A stretch of 64,000 nt of DNA. Origin: Oceanococcus sp. HetDA_MAG_MS8 (GTDB lineage: Bacteria; Pseudomonadota; Gammaproteobacteria; Nevskiales; Oceanococcaceae). How positions within the stretch are numbered: position 1 is the first letter of the stretch; each line of letters opens with the position of its first letter. The notes beneath the pieces are model-generated. The model did not search any database. It was not told where the DNA came from and saw nothing but the letters and a program-made list of their open reading frames with translations. A program made the position numbers and the translations under genes. Shown here piece by piece: positions 38,158 through 47,231 of this stretch. The stretch is from the NCBI GenBank assembly GCA_019192445.1, contig JAHCMK010000005.1:124001-188000 (forward strand). Reading direction: 5' to 3'.

Positions 38158-38835
38158 CTAGCCCAGGCGGTAGCCCAACTTAGGCACGGTTTGCAGCAAG
38201 GCTTTATCGAAGGGCTTGTCGATTGCGGCGCGCAGAGTGTGAATATGCGCGCGCAGTGCATCAGAGTCCGGTGGCTCGTCGCCCCAAATTTGGGTCGCTA
38301 GGGTGTCCCGACTCACTAGATTCGGCGAGTCGCGCATCAGCGTGGCCAGCAGCTTGAGGTGAATAGGGGAGAGATGGATGGGTTGGCCAGCGCGACTGGC
38401 CTGCTTACGCTCTAAGTCCAGCTCTAGGTCACCCACGCGCAAAACATGCCCGACTTTTGGCCGACCACGGCGGAGCAGGGCCCGCATGCGCGCCATAAGC
38501 TCGGTAATCTCGAAGGGCTTGCAGAGGTAATCGTCGGCTCCGGCCTCCAGACCTTCGACGCGCTCATCGACGGTGCTGCGTAGAGTTAGCATGAGAATTG
38601 GCACCGACACATGCAGGTGGTCGCGCAATTCACGACACAGGGCAAAGCCGTTCATGCCCGGCATATTGATATCGAGCAGAACGAGGTCGTATTCGTTGTC
38701 CTGAATCAGCTGGAGCCCGCTGCTACCGTCCCCAGCCAAGTCGACGATGTAACCGCGATCATCCAACTCTGCGAAAAGCAGGTCTTGAATGTCCTCGTCG
38801 TCATCAACGATGAGTATGCGTGCGTGGTTATCCAC
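38158..38835 (-). CDS. OmpR/PhoB-family response regulator (orphan)
   Basis: A 225-residue two-domain regulator. The receiver has the acidic pocket LIVDDDED, the phospho-acceptor Asp in LVLLDINMPGMNGF, Thr in MLTLRST and Lys in CKPFE; the C-terminal winged helix has LSPIHLKLLATLMRDSPNLVSRDTL and LRAAIDKPFDKALLQTVPKLGYRL. No histidine kinase gene is adjacent, so partner and targets are unknown. AGGA precedes the ATG. Confidence 0.93.
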   Translation of the reverse strand: MDNHARILIVDDDEDIQDLLFAELDDRGYIVDLAGDGSSGLQLIQDNEYDLVLLDINMPGMNGFALCRELRDHLHVSVPILMLTLRSTVDERVEGLEAGADDYLCKPFEITELMARMRALLRRGRPKVGHVLRVGDLELDLERKQASRAGQPIHLSPIHLKLLATLMRDSPNLVSRDTLATQIWGDEPPDSDALRAHIHTLRAAIDKPFDKALLQTVPKLGYRLG

Positions 38836-38929
38836 CGTATATGTCCTTCAGTGCCTCAGTTCTTTGTATAACCCATTCTGGTTCGCAGCACAGCATGTGT
38901 GGTCCGTTACTTGCCCATAACTTCTGTGT

Positions 38930-39616
38930 TTAGCGAACTTCAGCGGGAGTGCCTTCCTTGGGGCTAAGAAGCCACTCAGCCCAAGGTTGGCACACTTGGG
39001 CGGGATTGGCGAGCGTACGCGGGTCCTCACCGGGGTAGACCAAGCCCCGAATGGGGCTGGGTAGGGCCGGCGGAACGACACGTCGCACCTCCAAGCTTTG
39101 CTCGGCTTCGGCGGCAACCTGTTCCAGTAATGTGTCCAAGCCGGCCTTGGCAATACCATAGGCTCCCCAAAAGGCTTTGCCGCTACGTCCGACTTCGTCG
39201 CTGACTCCTAGCACGCGCCCGTGAGCAGCTTGCTTGAGTAAAGGCAGGAATTGATGCAGCAGCCAGATAGGGGCGTGGAGGTTGACCTTAAGAATGGTGT
39301 CCACATCCGCGGGCTTGAGGTGATCCAAGGGGTGAAGCCCGGTATGCGTAGCCGCGCACAGTACCAGCGCATCCAAACCTTGGTCTTCCAAAGCTTGGCG
39401 TAATTCCGTGATATGGGCTGGGTTTGCCTTGGAAAAATCGAGTGGTACCAGGATTGGCGCCTGACCTCCGGCCTCTTGAACCGCATCGTCCAGCGCTGCC
39501 AGTTTATCTTCGCGGCGACCCATGGCAATCAGTTCTACCTGGGGGTCGCGGCGTACTAGCTCCAAACACAGGGCACGGCCGAGGACGCCCGTGGCGCCGG
39601 TGATCAAGATTCGCAT
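38930..39616 (-). CDS. short-chain dehydrogenase (YciK-like)
   Basis: A 228-residue SDR with the cofactor motif TGATGVLGRALCLELVRRD, GRREDKL, LVLCAATHTG in place of NNAG, and catalytic Tyr-x3-Lys in GAYGIAKAG. The position after ubiG and mupP matches Pseudomonas yciK, whose substrate is unknown. It starts 37 bp after the mupP stop. Confidence 0.85.
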   Translation of the reverse strand: MRILITGATGVLGRALCLELVRRDPQVELIAMGRREDKLAALDDAVQEAGGQAPILVPLDFSKANPAHITELRQALEDQGLDALVLCAATHTGLHPLDHLKPADVDTILKVNLHAPIWLLHQFLPLLKQAAHGRVLGVSDEVGRSGKAFWGAYGIAKAGLDTLLEQVAAEAEQSLEVRRVVPPALPSPIRGLVYPGEDPRTLANPAQVCQPWAEWLLSPKEGTPAEVR

Positions 39617-39652
39617 GGTTTGTTTGGTCAGCTGTATCAGTGAGAAAAGGAT

Positions 39653-40309
39653 TTATCGCTGGGGGATGAGTGTGCTGAGTTCACGCACCTCGCGCGCATA
39701 CAGGTCGGCGCCCCAGGTGCTGCTGTCATCCTCGGGTTCCACATAACCCCAGCCGCAGGCAATGGTCTGCATGCCAGCCTCCCGTCCGGATTGTATGTCG
39801 CGCGGAGCGTCCCCCAAATATCGGCAACGCGATGCCGAGATGCCTATGTGGGCTGCCGCCAGCCAGAGTAGATCGGGAGCAGGTTTGGCGCGGGTCCCGC
39901 TGTCGCCCCCGAGGAGCACCGCAGGGCGTAACTGCAAGGCCTCAATCAGCGGTCGTGCTAATGCGATGGGTTTGTTGGTGACAATACCCCAGGCAATGTC
40001 TGCAGACTCCAGCTGATTCAGAATATGGCTCACGTCTGGGAAAAGGCGGGTGTGCTCGCAAAGATTGCTTGCGTAGAGGTCTAGGAACTCTTGGCGGGCA
40101 GCTGCGAACTCGGGCTGCGACTCCGACAAGTCCAGACCATACTTCAAGAGTCCGCGGGCACCATTACTCGCCTGGTGGCGTAGTTGCTCCTCTGGTAGCG
40201 GATCAAGGTCCCTGCTTTGGCGCATGCGATTGACGGCGGCAATCAGGTCAGGGGCGGTGTCGGCCAGGGTGCCGTCCAAGTCGAACAGCCAGGCTTGCCG
40301 GGCTTTCAT
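39653..40309 (-). CDS. mupP: HAD phosphatase, probably MupP (N-acetylmuramic acid 6-phosphate phosphatase)
   Basis: A 218-residue HAD phosphatase: LFDLDGTLADTAPDLIAAVN (motif I), IVTNKP (II), TRAKPAPDLL (III) and YLGDAPRDIQSGREAGM (IV). Gph (phosphoglycolate phosphatase) looks similar, but the ubiG-mupP-yciK order is that of Pseudomonas, where this gene is the muropeptide-recycling enzyme MupP. It overlaps ubiG by 4 nt. The assignment to MupP rests on synteny. Confidence 0.82.
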   Translation of the reverse strand: MKARQAWLFDLDGTLADTAPDLIAAVNRMRQSRDLDPLPEEQLRHQASNGARGLLKYGLDLSESQPEFAAARQEFLDLYASNLCEHTRLFPDVSHILNQLESADIAWGIVTNKPIALARPLIEALQLRPAVLLGGDSGTRAKPAPDLLWLAAAHIGISASRCRYLGDAPRDIQSGREAGMQTIACGWGYVEPEDDSSTWGADLYAREVRELSTLIPQR

Positions 40310-41013
40310 GGCTTGGTCGCCGTCAAAAAGTAATTCACGCGCAGGTCTTGATGCAGCTTAAAACTGCGGGTCAGCGGGTTGTAGCCCAACCCGCGCGTGC
40401 TTTGCACTTCCAAGCCAACTTCGCGACAACAGCGGGCTAGCTCCGAAGGGCGAATAAATTTGGTGTAGTCATGGGTCCCGCGCGGCACCATATTGAGCAG
40501 GTATTCCGCGCCGACGATGGCTTGGATGAGCGCCATGGGGTGGCGATTCAGTGTAGAAAATACCACGCTGCCGCCAGGGCGGAGTAAGTCGGCACACGCG
40601 GCGACCACCGACTCTGGCGCCGGAACATGTTCCAGCATCTCCATACAACAAATGAGGTCGAAACTCCCTGGCTGAGCCTGGGCACAGTCTTCGGCGGATT
40701 GCTCGCGGTAATCGATGCTGAGCCCGGACTCTTGAGCATGGCTTCGGGCCACGGCCAGAGCCTCGCGGCTCAGATCCAAGGCCGTTACCTGGGCGCCAGC
40801 CTGCGCCAAAGCTTCGCTGAGGATGCCGCCCCCACAACCGATATCCAAGACTTTGCGCTCGGCCACTGGGCTTGCCTCGCATATCACCTGCATACGCAGG
40901 GGATTGATCTGGTGCAGTGCGCCCATGGGGCCCTGGGGGTCCCACCAGTTTGCCGCGAGTTGGTCGAAGTTTCGTAGTTCCTTCGCGTCGGCGTTTAGGC
41001 TAGGTGTTGTCAT
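40306..41013 (-). CDS. ubiG: ubiquinone biosynthesis O-methyltransferase UbiG
   Basis: A 235-residue SAM methyltransferase that performs both O-methylations of ubiquinone. Motif I is VLDIGCGGGILSEALAQAGAQVTALD; CCMEMLEHVPAPES and VFSTLNRHPMALIQAIVGAEYLL are UbiG-typical, and the N-terminus has FDQLAANWWDPQGPMGALHQINPLR. It overlaps the mtaD 3' end by 14 nt and mupP by 4 nt. Confidence 0.96.
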   Translation of the reverse strand: MTTPSLNADAKELRNFDQLAANWWDPQGPMGALHQINPLRMQVICEASPVAERKVLDIGCGGGILSEALAQAGAQVTALDLSREALAVARSHAQESGLSIDYREQSAEDCAQAQPGSFDLICCMEMLEHVPAPESVVAACADLLRPGGSVVFSTLNRHPMALIQAIVGAEYLLNMVPRGTHDYTKFIRPSELARCCREVGLEVQSTRGLGYNPLTRSFKLHQDLRVNYFLTATKP

Positions 41014-42310
41014 TACGCATCCTCTGTTGCCATTCGGCCACGGTGTTTTTGATTTGCGATGTGTCCAACCCCTGAATACTGCCTTGGTTGACGCGGGCCT
41101 GGCCCGCTATCCATACCTGACTGATGTGGTTACGTTGAGCGCTGTAAACCAGATGGGAGAGAGGGTCAAAAATTGGCTGCGATAACCAGTCATCACAGCG
41201 CAAAGCCACCATGTCAGCAGCTTTGCCAGGCTCTAGGCTGCCAATGTGGTCCTCCATTCCTAAAGCTTTGGCACCACCAATAGTGGCCATTTCCAATGCT
41301 TGAAAGGCCGGTAAGGCATCGGCGCGTTGCGCGACGCCCTTGCCGAGCAGAGCGGCTGTACGCATTTCACCAAGGAGGTCTAAGTCATTATTGCTGGCGG
41401 CGCCATCGGTGCCCAGAGCGAGATTAACGCCGGCCTCCGCCAAAGCCGCAGTGGGGCAAAAGCCACTGGCCAGTTTGAGGTTCGACTCTGGGCAATGCAC
41501 AACGCTGGCACCCGCATCGGCCAGCAGCTGCATTTCGGCCGCCTCCATTTGGGTGCAGTGCACGGCGGTGAGCATTTCGTTCACCAGGCCGAGGTCTTGC
41601 AGTCTGGCCAACGGGCGATGACCATTTTGGCTTTGTGCCTCAGTCACTTCATGCGCCGTTTCATGCACATGCATATGCACACGCACGCCCAGCTCATCGG
41701 CCAGCGCACGGATGCGACTCAGGCTCTCATCGCCAACGGTGTAGGGGGCATGCGGAGCAAACATGGTGCCCACCCTAGCGTGCCCTTGCAGGCTGTCATG
41801 GAGCTCCCGGCCACGGGCAAAATAAGCATCTGGGCTGTCGGCATAGGGCGTGGGGAAGTCGAGCACAATCATCCCCACGCGGCCGCGCATGCCGAGTTGA
41901 TCCAAGGCAGCGACAGTGGCCTGGGGATGGAAGTACATGTCGTTCACGCAGGTAACACCGCTGCGCAGACTTTCGGCCAAGCCCAGCAGAGCACCGTCAT
42001 GGCAAAACTCGGCGTTTATCATCCGCCCCTCTAGCGGCCAGATATGTTCTTGCAGCCAAGTCATTAAGGGCAGGTCGTCGGCGACACCGCGCATCAGCGT
42101 CATGGCAAGGTGGGTATGTGCGTTGACCAAGCCGGGAATCAGCAGATGCTGGTCCAAGTGCTGGTCAGGCTCCAGCTCTGGAAAGTCTTTCGCCGGACCA
42201 ATAGCCTCAATACGGCCCTGGCTCATTACGACGATGCCGTCGTCGATGACCTCTGCCTGCGGAACCACGGGAATGATCCAGCGGGCGCGAATGATCTGTG
42301 TGTCTGTCAT
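41000..42310 (-). CDS. mtaD: 5-methylthioadenosine/S-adenosylhomocysteine deaminase (MtaD type)
   Basis: A 436-residue amidohydrolase-fold deaminase acting on methylthioadenosine/SAH. Metal motif LVNAHTHLAM, then HMHVHETAHEV, VVHCPESNLKLASGFCP and LALGTDGAASNNDLDLLGEM with the catalytic Asp. ATG at 42310 (MTDTQIIRARWI) fits the family; the frame is open to 42403, into the mtnA gene. It is divergent from mtnA (57 bp); together they process methylthioadenosine, with inosine and ribose-phosphate intermediates in Pseudomonas. Confidence 0.9.
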   Translation of the reverse strand: MTDTQIIRARWIIPVVPQAEVIDDGIVVMSQGRIEAIGPAKDFPELEPDQHLDQHLLIPGLVNAHTHLAMTLMRGVADDLPLMTWLQEHIWPLEGRMINAEFCHDGALLGLAESLRSGVTCVNDMYFHPQATVAALDQLGMRGRVGMIVLDFPTPYADSPDAYFARGRELHDSLQGHARVGTMFAPHAPYTVGDESLSRIRALADELGVRVHMHVHETAHEVTEAQSQNGHRPLARLQDLGLVNEMLTAVHCTQMEAAEMQLLADAGASVVHCPESNLKLASGFCPTAALAEAGVNLALGTDGAASNNDLDLLGEMRTAALLGKGVAQRADALPAFQALEMATIGGAKALGMEDHIGSLEPGKAADMVALRCDDWLSQPIFDPLSHLVYSAQRNHISQVWIAGQARVNQGSIQGLDTSQIKNTVAEWQQRMRNDNT

Positions 42311-42367
42311 ACCAGCCCTATGGTCAGCGACAATAGTCACTGTTGCCCAAAAAATTGAATTGTACCG

Positions 42368-43375
42368 ATGACCCGAGCATTGCTGGCCCCTTTGCAATGG
42401 CAAGATGAGGCCTTACTGATTTTGGACCAGCGCCTGCTACCCCAAGATACGCATTGGATTCGCTGTGTGCGCATGGTGGATGCTGTCCAGACCATTGCCA
42501 ACATGGCCGTCCGTGGAGCCCCGGCCATTGGTCTGACCGGCGCCTACGCCTTGGCTTTGGCTAGACGCGAGGGTTTGGAGTTGGCTGCGGCTGCGCGGAC
42601 TATTAAGGCGGCGCGACCCACAGCGGTTCATCTGGCCTGGGCCGTGGACGCGGCCATGGCAGCCGTACCCGATGGAGACCCGGCCCAGTTGCTAGCGTTG
42701 GCTCAAGCTATGCAGGCCGAAGACGCGCAGCTCAATCAGCGAATGGCGGAGCATGGCGCCGCTTTGCTCCCGCCAGGTGGAATCGTGATTACGCACTGTA
42801 ATACGGGGGCGCTAGCGACTGGGGGCTGGGGGACGGCCTTAGGGGTTATTCGTACGGCGCATGCTCAAGGTCGTGTTCGCGAGGTCATCGTGGACGAAAC
42901 GCGGCCTTGGTTGCAGGGGGCAAGGCTGACTGCCTGGGAGCTGGCACAAGAGGGGATTCCTCATCGGTTGATTGCGGACGGTGCGGCGGCCTGGGCGATG
43001 CGCCAGTTGCGCCCAAGCTGGGTGATTGTGGGCGCGGACCGGATCGCTGCCAATGGGGATGCCGCCAACAAAATTGGCACCTTTAGCCTGGCGGTTTTGG
43101 CCCGCAGTCTGGGCGTGAAAATGATGGTGGTGGCCCCCCTAGCGACGATTGACTGGGGTTTGGCTTATGGCCACGGCATTCCCATCGAGGAACGCAGTGC
43201 CAGCGAGCTCACATCTCTGCGCGGGCAGCCTTTGGCTCCTGCTCAAACTCCGGCCTGGAATCCCGTATTCGATGTCACACCAGCGCACTTGATTGATGCC
43301 CTGGTCACGGAAGCGGGGGTGGTGCTGCAGCCGGATGCCCGCAAATTGGCGGCTTGGCGACGCTCACAGGGCTGA
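42368..43375 (+). CDS. mtnA: S-methyl-5-thioribose-1-phosphate isomerase
   Basis: A methionine-salvage isomerase of 335 residues. Hallmarks: MAVRGAPAIGLTGAYALAL, ILTHCNTG-type motif VITHCNTGALATGGWGTALG with the catalytic Cys, VDETRPWLQGARLTAWEL, and VGADRIAANGDAANKIGTF with the catalytic Asp. It starts 57 bp from mtaD in the opposite direction, so they probably share a regulatory region. Confidence 0.96.
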   Translation: MTRALLAPLQWQDEALLILDQRLLPQDTHWIRCVRMVDAVQTIANMAVRGAPAIGLTGAYALALARREGLELAAAARTIKAARPTAVHLAWAVDAAMAAVPDGDPAQLLALAQAMQAEDAQLNQRMAEHGAALLPPGGIVITHCNTGALATGGWGTALGVIRTAHAQGRVREVIVDETRPWLQGARLTAWELAQEGIPHRLIADGAAAWAMRQLRPSWVIVGADRIAANGDAANKIGTFSLAVLARSLGVKMMVVAPLATIDWGLAYGHGIPIEERSASELTSLRGQPLAPAQTPAWNPVFDVTPAHLIDALVTEAGVVLQPDARKLAAWRRSQG

Positions 43376-43378
43376 TGC

Positions 43379-43930
43379 TGCCGAGCCGGAGGCCGGCGGC
43401 GCAACGCGCTGGGGCCATCCTGGCGTAGCACGACGCCTGGTGATGGCAAGGCTCAACGCAGCGGACATGCGCGGAGGCCCGGCGCGGGGCGGATCAGGCC
43501 CGCAGGGGAGCGGGCAGGACGCCCGCTCCCGCCAGCCGGGTCAGGAGACCCGTCTGGCGGCCCCGACCCGTGCCGGATCAGCAGGAGCGCTCAGTCCGCG
43601 GAGGTGGGCCTTGGCATCTGCGCGAAGGTTTTTCCCTGCGGCTCGCGGGGATTGGCCGAGATCCCTGCCGCAAGCCGCCGGCCTCCGGCCCGGCACACGC
43701 TACGCGCTGTTTCGGTCCGCCTGCGGGGCCTGCAGAAACCCGCATCCTGCGGGTCTGCAGGGGCCAGACGTCGTGTCTGGCCCCGCTGCGCGGCCTGATC
43801 CTCCAGCGGCCCGGCGCTCCGCTACAGTGCCGAGCCGGAGGCCGGCGGCGCAACGCGCTGGGGACCTTGCCATCCGCAGCACACGTCATACCGCAGCCTC
43901 GCATCATGTCTCGGGCAATGAGGGGTGCGC
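43379..43930. repeat. hairpin-rich noncoding repeat block between convergent genes
   Basis: A 36-bp direct repeat starting TGCCGAGCCGGAGGCCGG occurs identically at 43379-43414 and 43828-43863. Between the copies lie several GC-rich hairpins: GGAGCGGGC/GCCCGCTCC, CGGGTC/GACCCG, ACCCGC/GCGGGT nested in CTGCAG arms, and GGGGCCAGAC/GTCTGGCCCC (about 43759-43783). Outside arms ATGGCAAGG and CCTTGCCAT are inverted. No gene is supported. It may be a REP/BIME-type array or a large terminator for mtnA and phoD. Confidence 0.7.
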
Positions 43931-43934
43931 CGGC

Positions 43935-45542
43935 CTATACCGGTGTAGAGGCGCCGTCCTCAGGAGCCAAGGCGGGCGCGTCGCTCTTTTCGGCGCTTGG
44001 GCTGCCAATACGCTGCACACGGTTGCTGCCGTGGTCGCAGGCGTAGGACTCGCCAAAGGCTTCTACCTCGCTGGGCATGGCAACCGTATCCACAAACCAC
44101 CAATCGGCCTGCATGCGTTCCGGCGTGATGTCCATGACCATGTACCCGCGCATGTCGGTTTCGATGAACTTCACATGGAGGTTCTGGCCCACAAAGCCGA
44201 GATCACCATTGTCCAGCGGGAAGGCGGAAGTGACCGAGTTGGACACAAACTCCACGGCCAGTGAGCCCTCGCCGGTGACAGGGTTGTAGGCTAGCGGGTT
44301 GTTGGGGTCGCGGACCACGTCCAGCGCCCAGGCCGAATGGATGTCGCCGGTGATAAACCCACAGTTGGGCACCTCTTCGAGCAAATCGAAGATGCGTTCG
44401 CGGGCCACCTGGAAGCCATCCCATTGGTCGGCATTCAAATACAGACCGCCGCAGGTGGGCTGGTCGGGCAGACCAAAGATTTTCCATTGTCCCAGCATCA
44501 CGCTGGTCCCGATCATGCGCCATTGCGCGGTGGAGTTGCGCAGTTCCTCGCCCAACCAGGCTTCCTGCACCTCGCCCAGCATCTGGCGGCTGGGATCGGT
44601 CAGGGCCGGTTCGCACAAAGCGGGCGAGTCGGCGGGTGGTTCATCGCGCAGCAGGCGGGTGTCCAGCATCACCAGGTCCAGCAACTCGCCGTATTGCAGC
44701 TTGCGATACAGGTGGGCATTGGGGTTACTCAGCGGGTTGAACTGCTCGCGGACGGGCAGCCACTCGAAGTAGGCCTGGATGGAAGCGGCCTTGCGGTCGC
44801 TCCAGTCCCCTTCACCCTCGCCATGGGCCCGAGCTCCCTCGCGGAAGGAGTTGTTGGCCGATTCGTGATCGTCCCAGATGGTGATGAAGGGATGTTGGCG
44901 ATGGCATTCCAGCAGATCGGGGTCGGTGCGGTACTGCTGAAAGCGTTGCCGATAACCCTCCAGCGTGAACACTTCACCACCAGGCTTGGTGTCGCGTACG
45001 GCGTTAGACGCGCCGGCATAGAAATAATCGCCCAGATGAATGACGGCATCCAGGTCGGCACGCCGGGCAATCTGCTGGTAGGCATTGAAGTAGCCGTTGC
45101 CATAGTTGGAGCAGGCCACCACGGCAAACCGCAGGTGCTCATTGCTGCCTAAGGGGGCTGTGCGCGTACGACCCAGCGGAGATTGCTCATCCCCCACGCT
45201 GAAGCGGTAGTAGTAAGTCGTGCCGGGAAAGGGGAGGGCGATGTCCTCTTTGATCGTGAAGTCGCGCCCGGCCTCTGTGATGCCCGAGGCGGTTGCCACA
45301 ACCTGGGTCAGAGCAGGGTCGGTGGCCACAACCAGGGAATACTCCACCGGGCTGATGCCGTCCGCGGGCAGGGCACGGGTCCAGAACACCACCCGGTCGG
45401 CAAGGGGGTCACCGCTGGCCACGCCATGGGTGAAGACCGAAGATGAGCGGGCTGTGGCCTGGGTTTGCGAAGGAGATTGACAGGCAGAGAGGATCGCGGA
45501 GGCCGCGCAGGCCTGCAAAAACGTGCGTCGATTGTGGGGCAT
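43935..45542 (-). CDS. PhoD-like alkaline phosphatase, Tat-exported lipoprotein
   Basis: A 535-residue PhoD-family phosphomono/diesterase. The N-terminus HNRRTFLQACAASAILSAC has a twin-arginine motif and a lipobox, predicting Tat export with lipid anchoring. Motifs: FTHGVASGDPLADRVVFWTRA, VVACSNYGNGYFNAYQQIA, VIHLGDYFYAG, FITIWDDHESANN and FITGDIHSAWAL are the metal-site blocks. ATG at 45542 follows GAGG; the frame continues to 45698 without family sequence. A possible Pho box lies upstream. Confidence 0.9.
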   Translation of the reverse strand: MPHNRRTFLQACAASAILSACQSPSQTQATARSSSVFTHGVASGDPLADRVVFWTRALPADGISPVEYSLVVATDPALTQVVATASGITEAGRDFTIKEDIALPFPGTTYYYRFSVGDEQSPLGRTRTAPLGSNEHLRFAVVACSNYGNGYFNAYQQIARRADLDAVIHLGDYFYAGASNAVRDTKPGGEVFTLEGYRQRFQQYRTDPDLLECHRQHPFITIWDDHESANNSFREGARAHGEGEGDWSDRKAASIQAYFEWLPVREQFNPLSNPNAHLYRKLQYGELLDLVMLDTRLLRDEPPADSPALCEPALTDPSRQMLGEVQEAWLGEELRNSTAQWRMIGTSVMLGQWKIFGLPDQPTCGGLYLNADQWDGFQVARERIFDLLEEVPNCGFITGDIHSAWALDVVRDPNNPLAYNPVTGEGSLAVEFVSNSVTSAFPLDNGDLGFVGQNLHVKFIETDMRGYMVMDITPERMQADWWFVDTVAMPSEVEAFGESYACDHGSNRVQRIGSPSAEKSDAPALAPEDGASTPV

Positions 45543-45605
45543 GGGGGAGTCGGCCTCACTGGCCGAAATGTCAGGTTCTCGGGCGTGGGAGGATACGCGT
45601 GAGCT

Positions 45606-45623
45606 GTGACATCTCCGTGAAAA
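45606..45623 (-). promoter_or_regulatory. candidate Pho box upstream of phoD-like gene
   Basis: On the minus strand the 18 bp read TTTTCACGGAGATGTCAC: two 7-bp half-sites (TTTTCAC, ATGTCAC) on an 11-bp period, like the PhoB consensus CTGTCAT-n4-CTGTCAT (4 and 5 of 7 matches). It is 64 bp upstream of the phoD-like ATG, a sensible place, but the match is weak. Confidence 0.35.
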
Positions 45624-45743
45624 CCTCAAGCCCTTTATTTGGCCGACTAGACCTCGATAGCGCTTCGGACCGAGAGCAGGGGAGTGCCGCCCAAGCACTT
45701 CCTCGCGTATTTATTCCATATCTTCGGTTCGAGCCCCGCAGAT

Positions 45744-47147
<1,404 letters not shown>

Positions 47148-47231
47148 CGGATCCTCCTGGACTCATAGCCACGTTCACGCTACCACTGTTGGGCAGCGCT
47201 GATCAGGGGGTTGGTGAGTGGCGGCGGGTGA

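Noticed and set aside
43379-43863. CRISPR array
   Set aside because: Only two copies of the 36-bp repeat, 450 bp apart, with hairpins and no regular spacers or cas genes.
43293-44264. 323-codon plus-strand frame through the mtnA-phoD junction
   Set aside because: It crosses the 3' end of mtnA out of frame, the hairpin repeat block and the antisense of phoD; it has low-complexity R/A/G/P content and no domain.
44337-45152. 271-codon plus-strand frame inside the phoD-like gene
   Set aside because: Antisense to conserved metal-binding blocks of PhoD; composition is that of a shadow frame.
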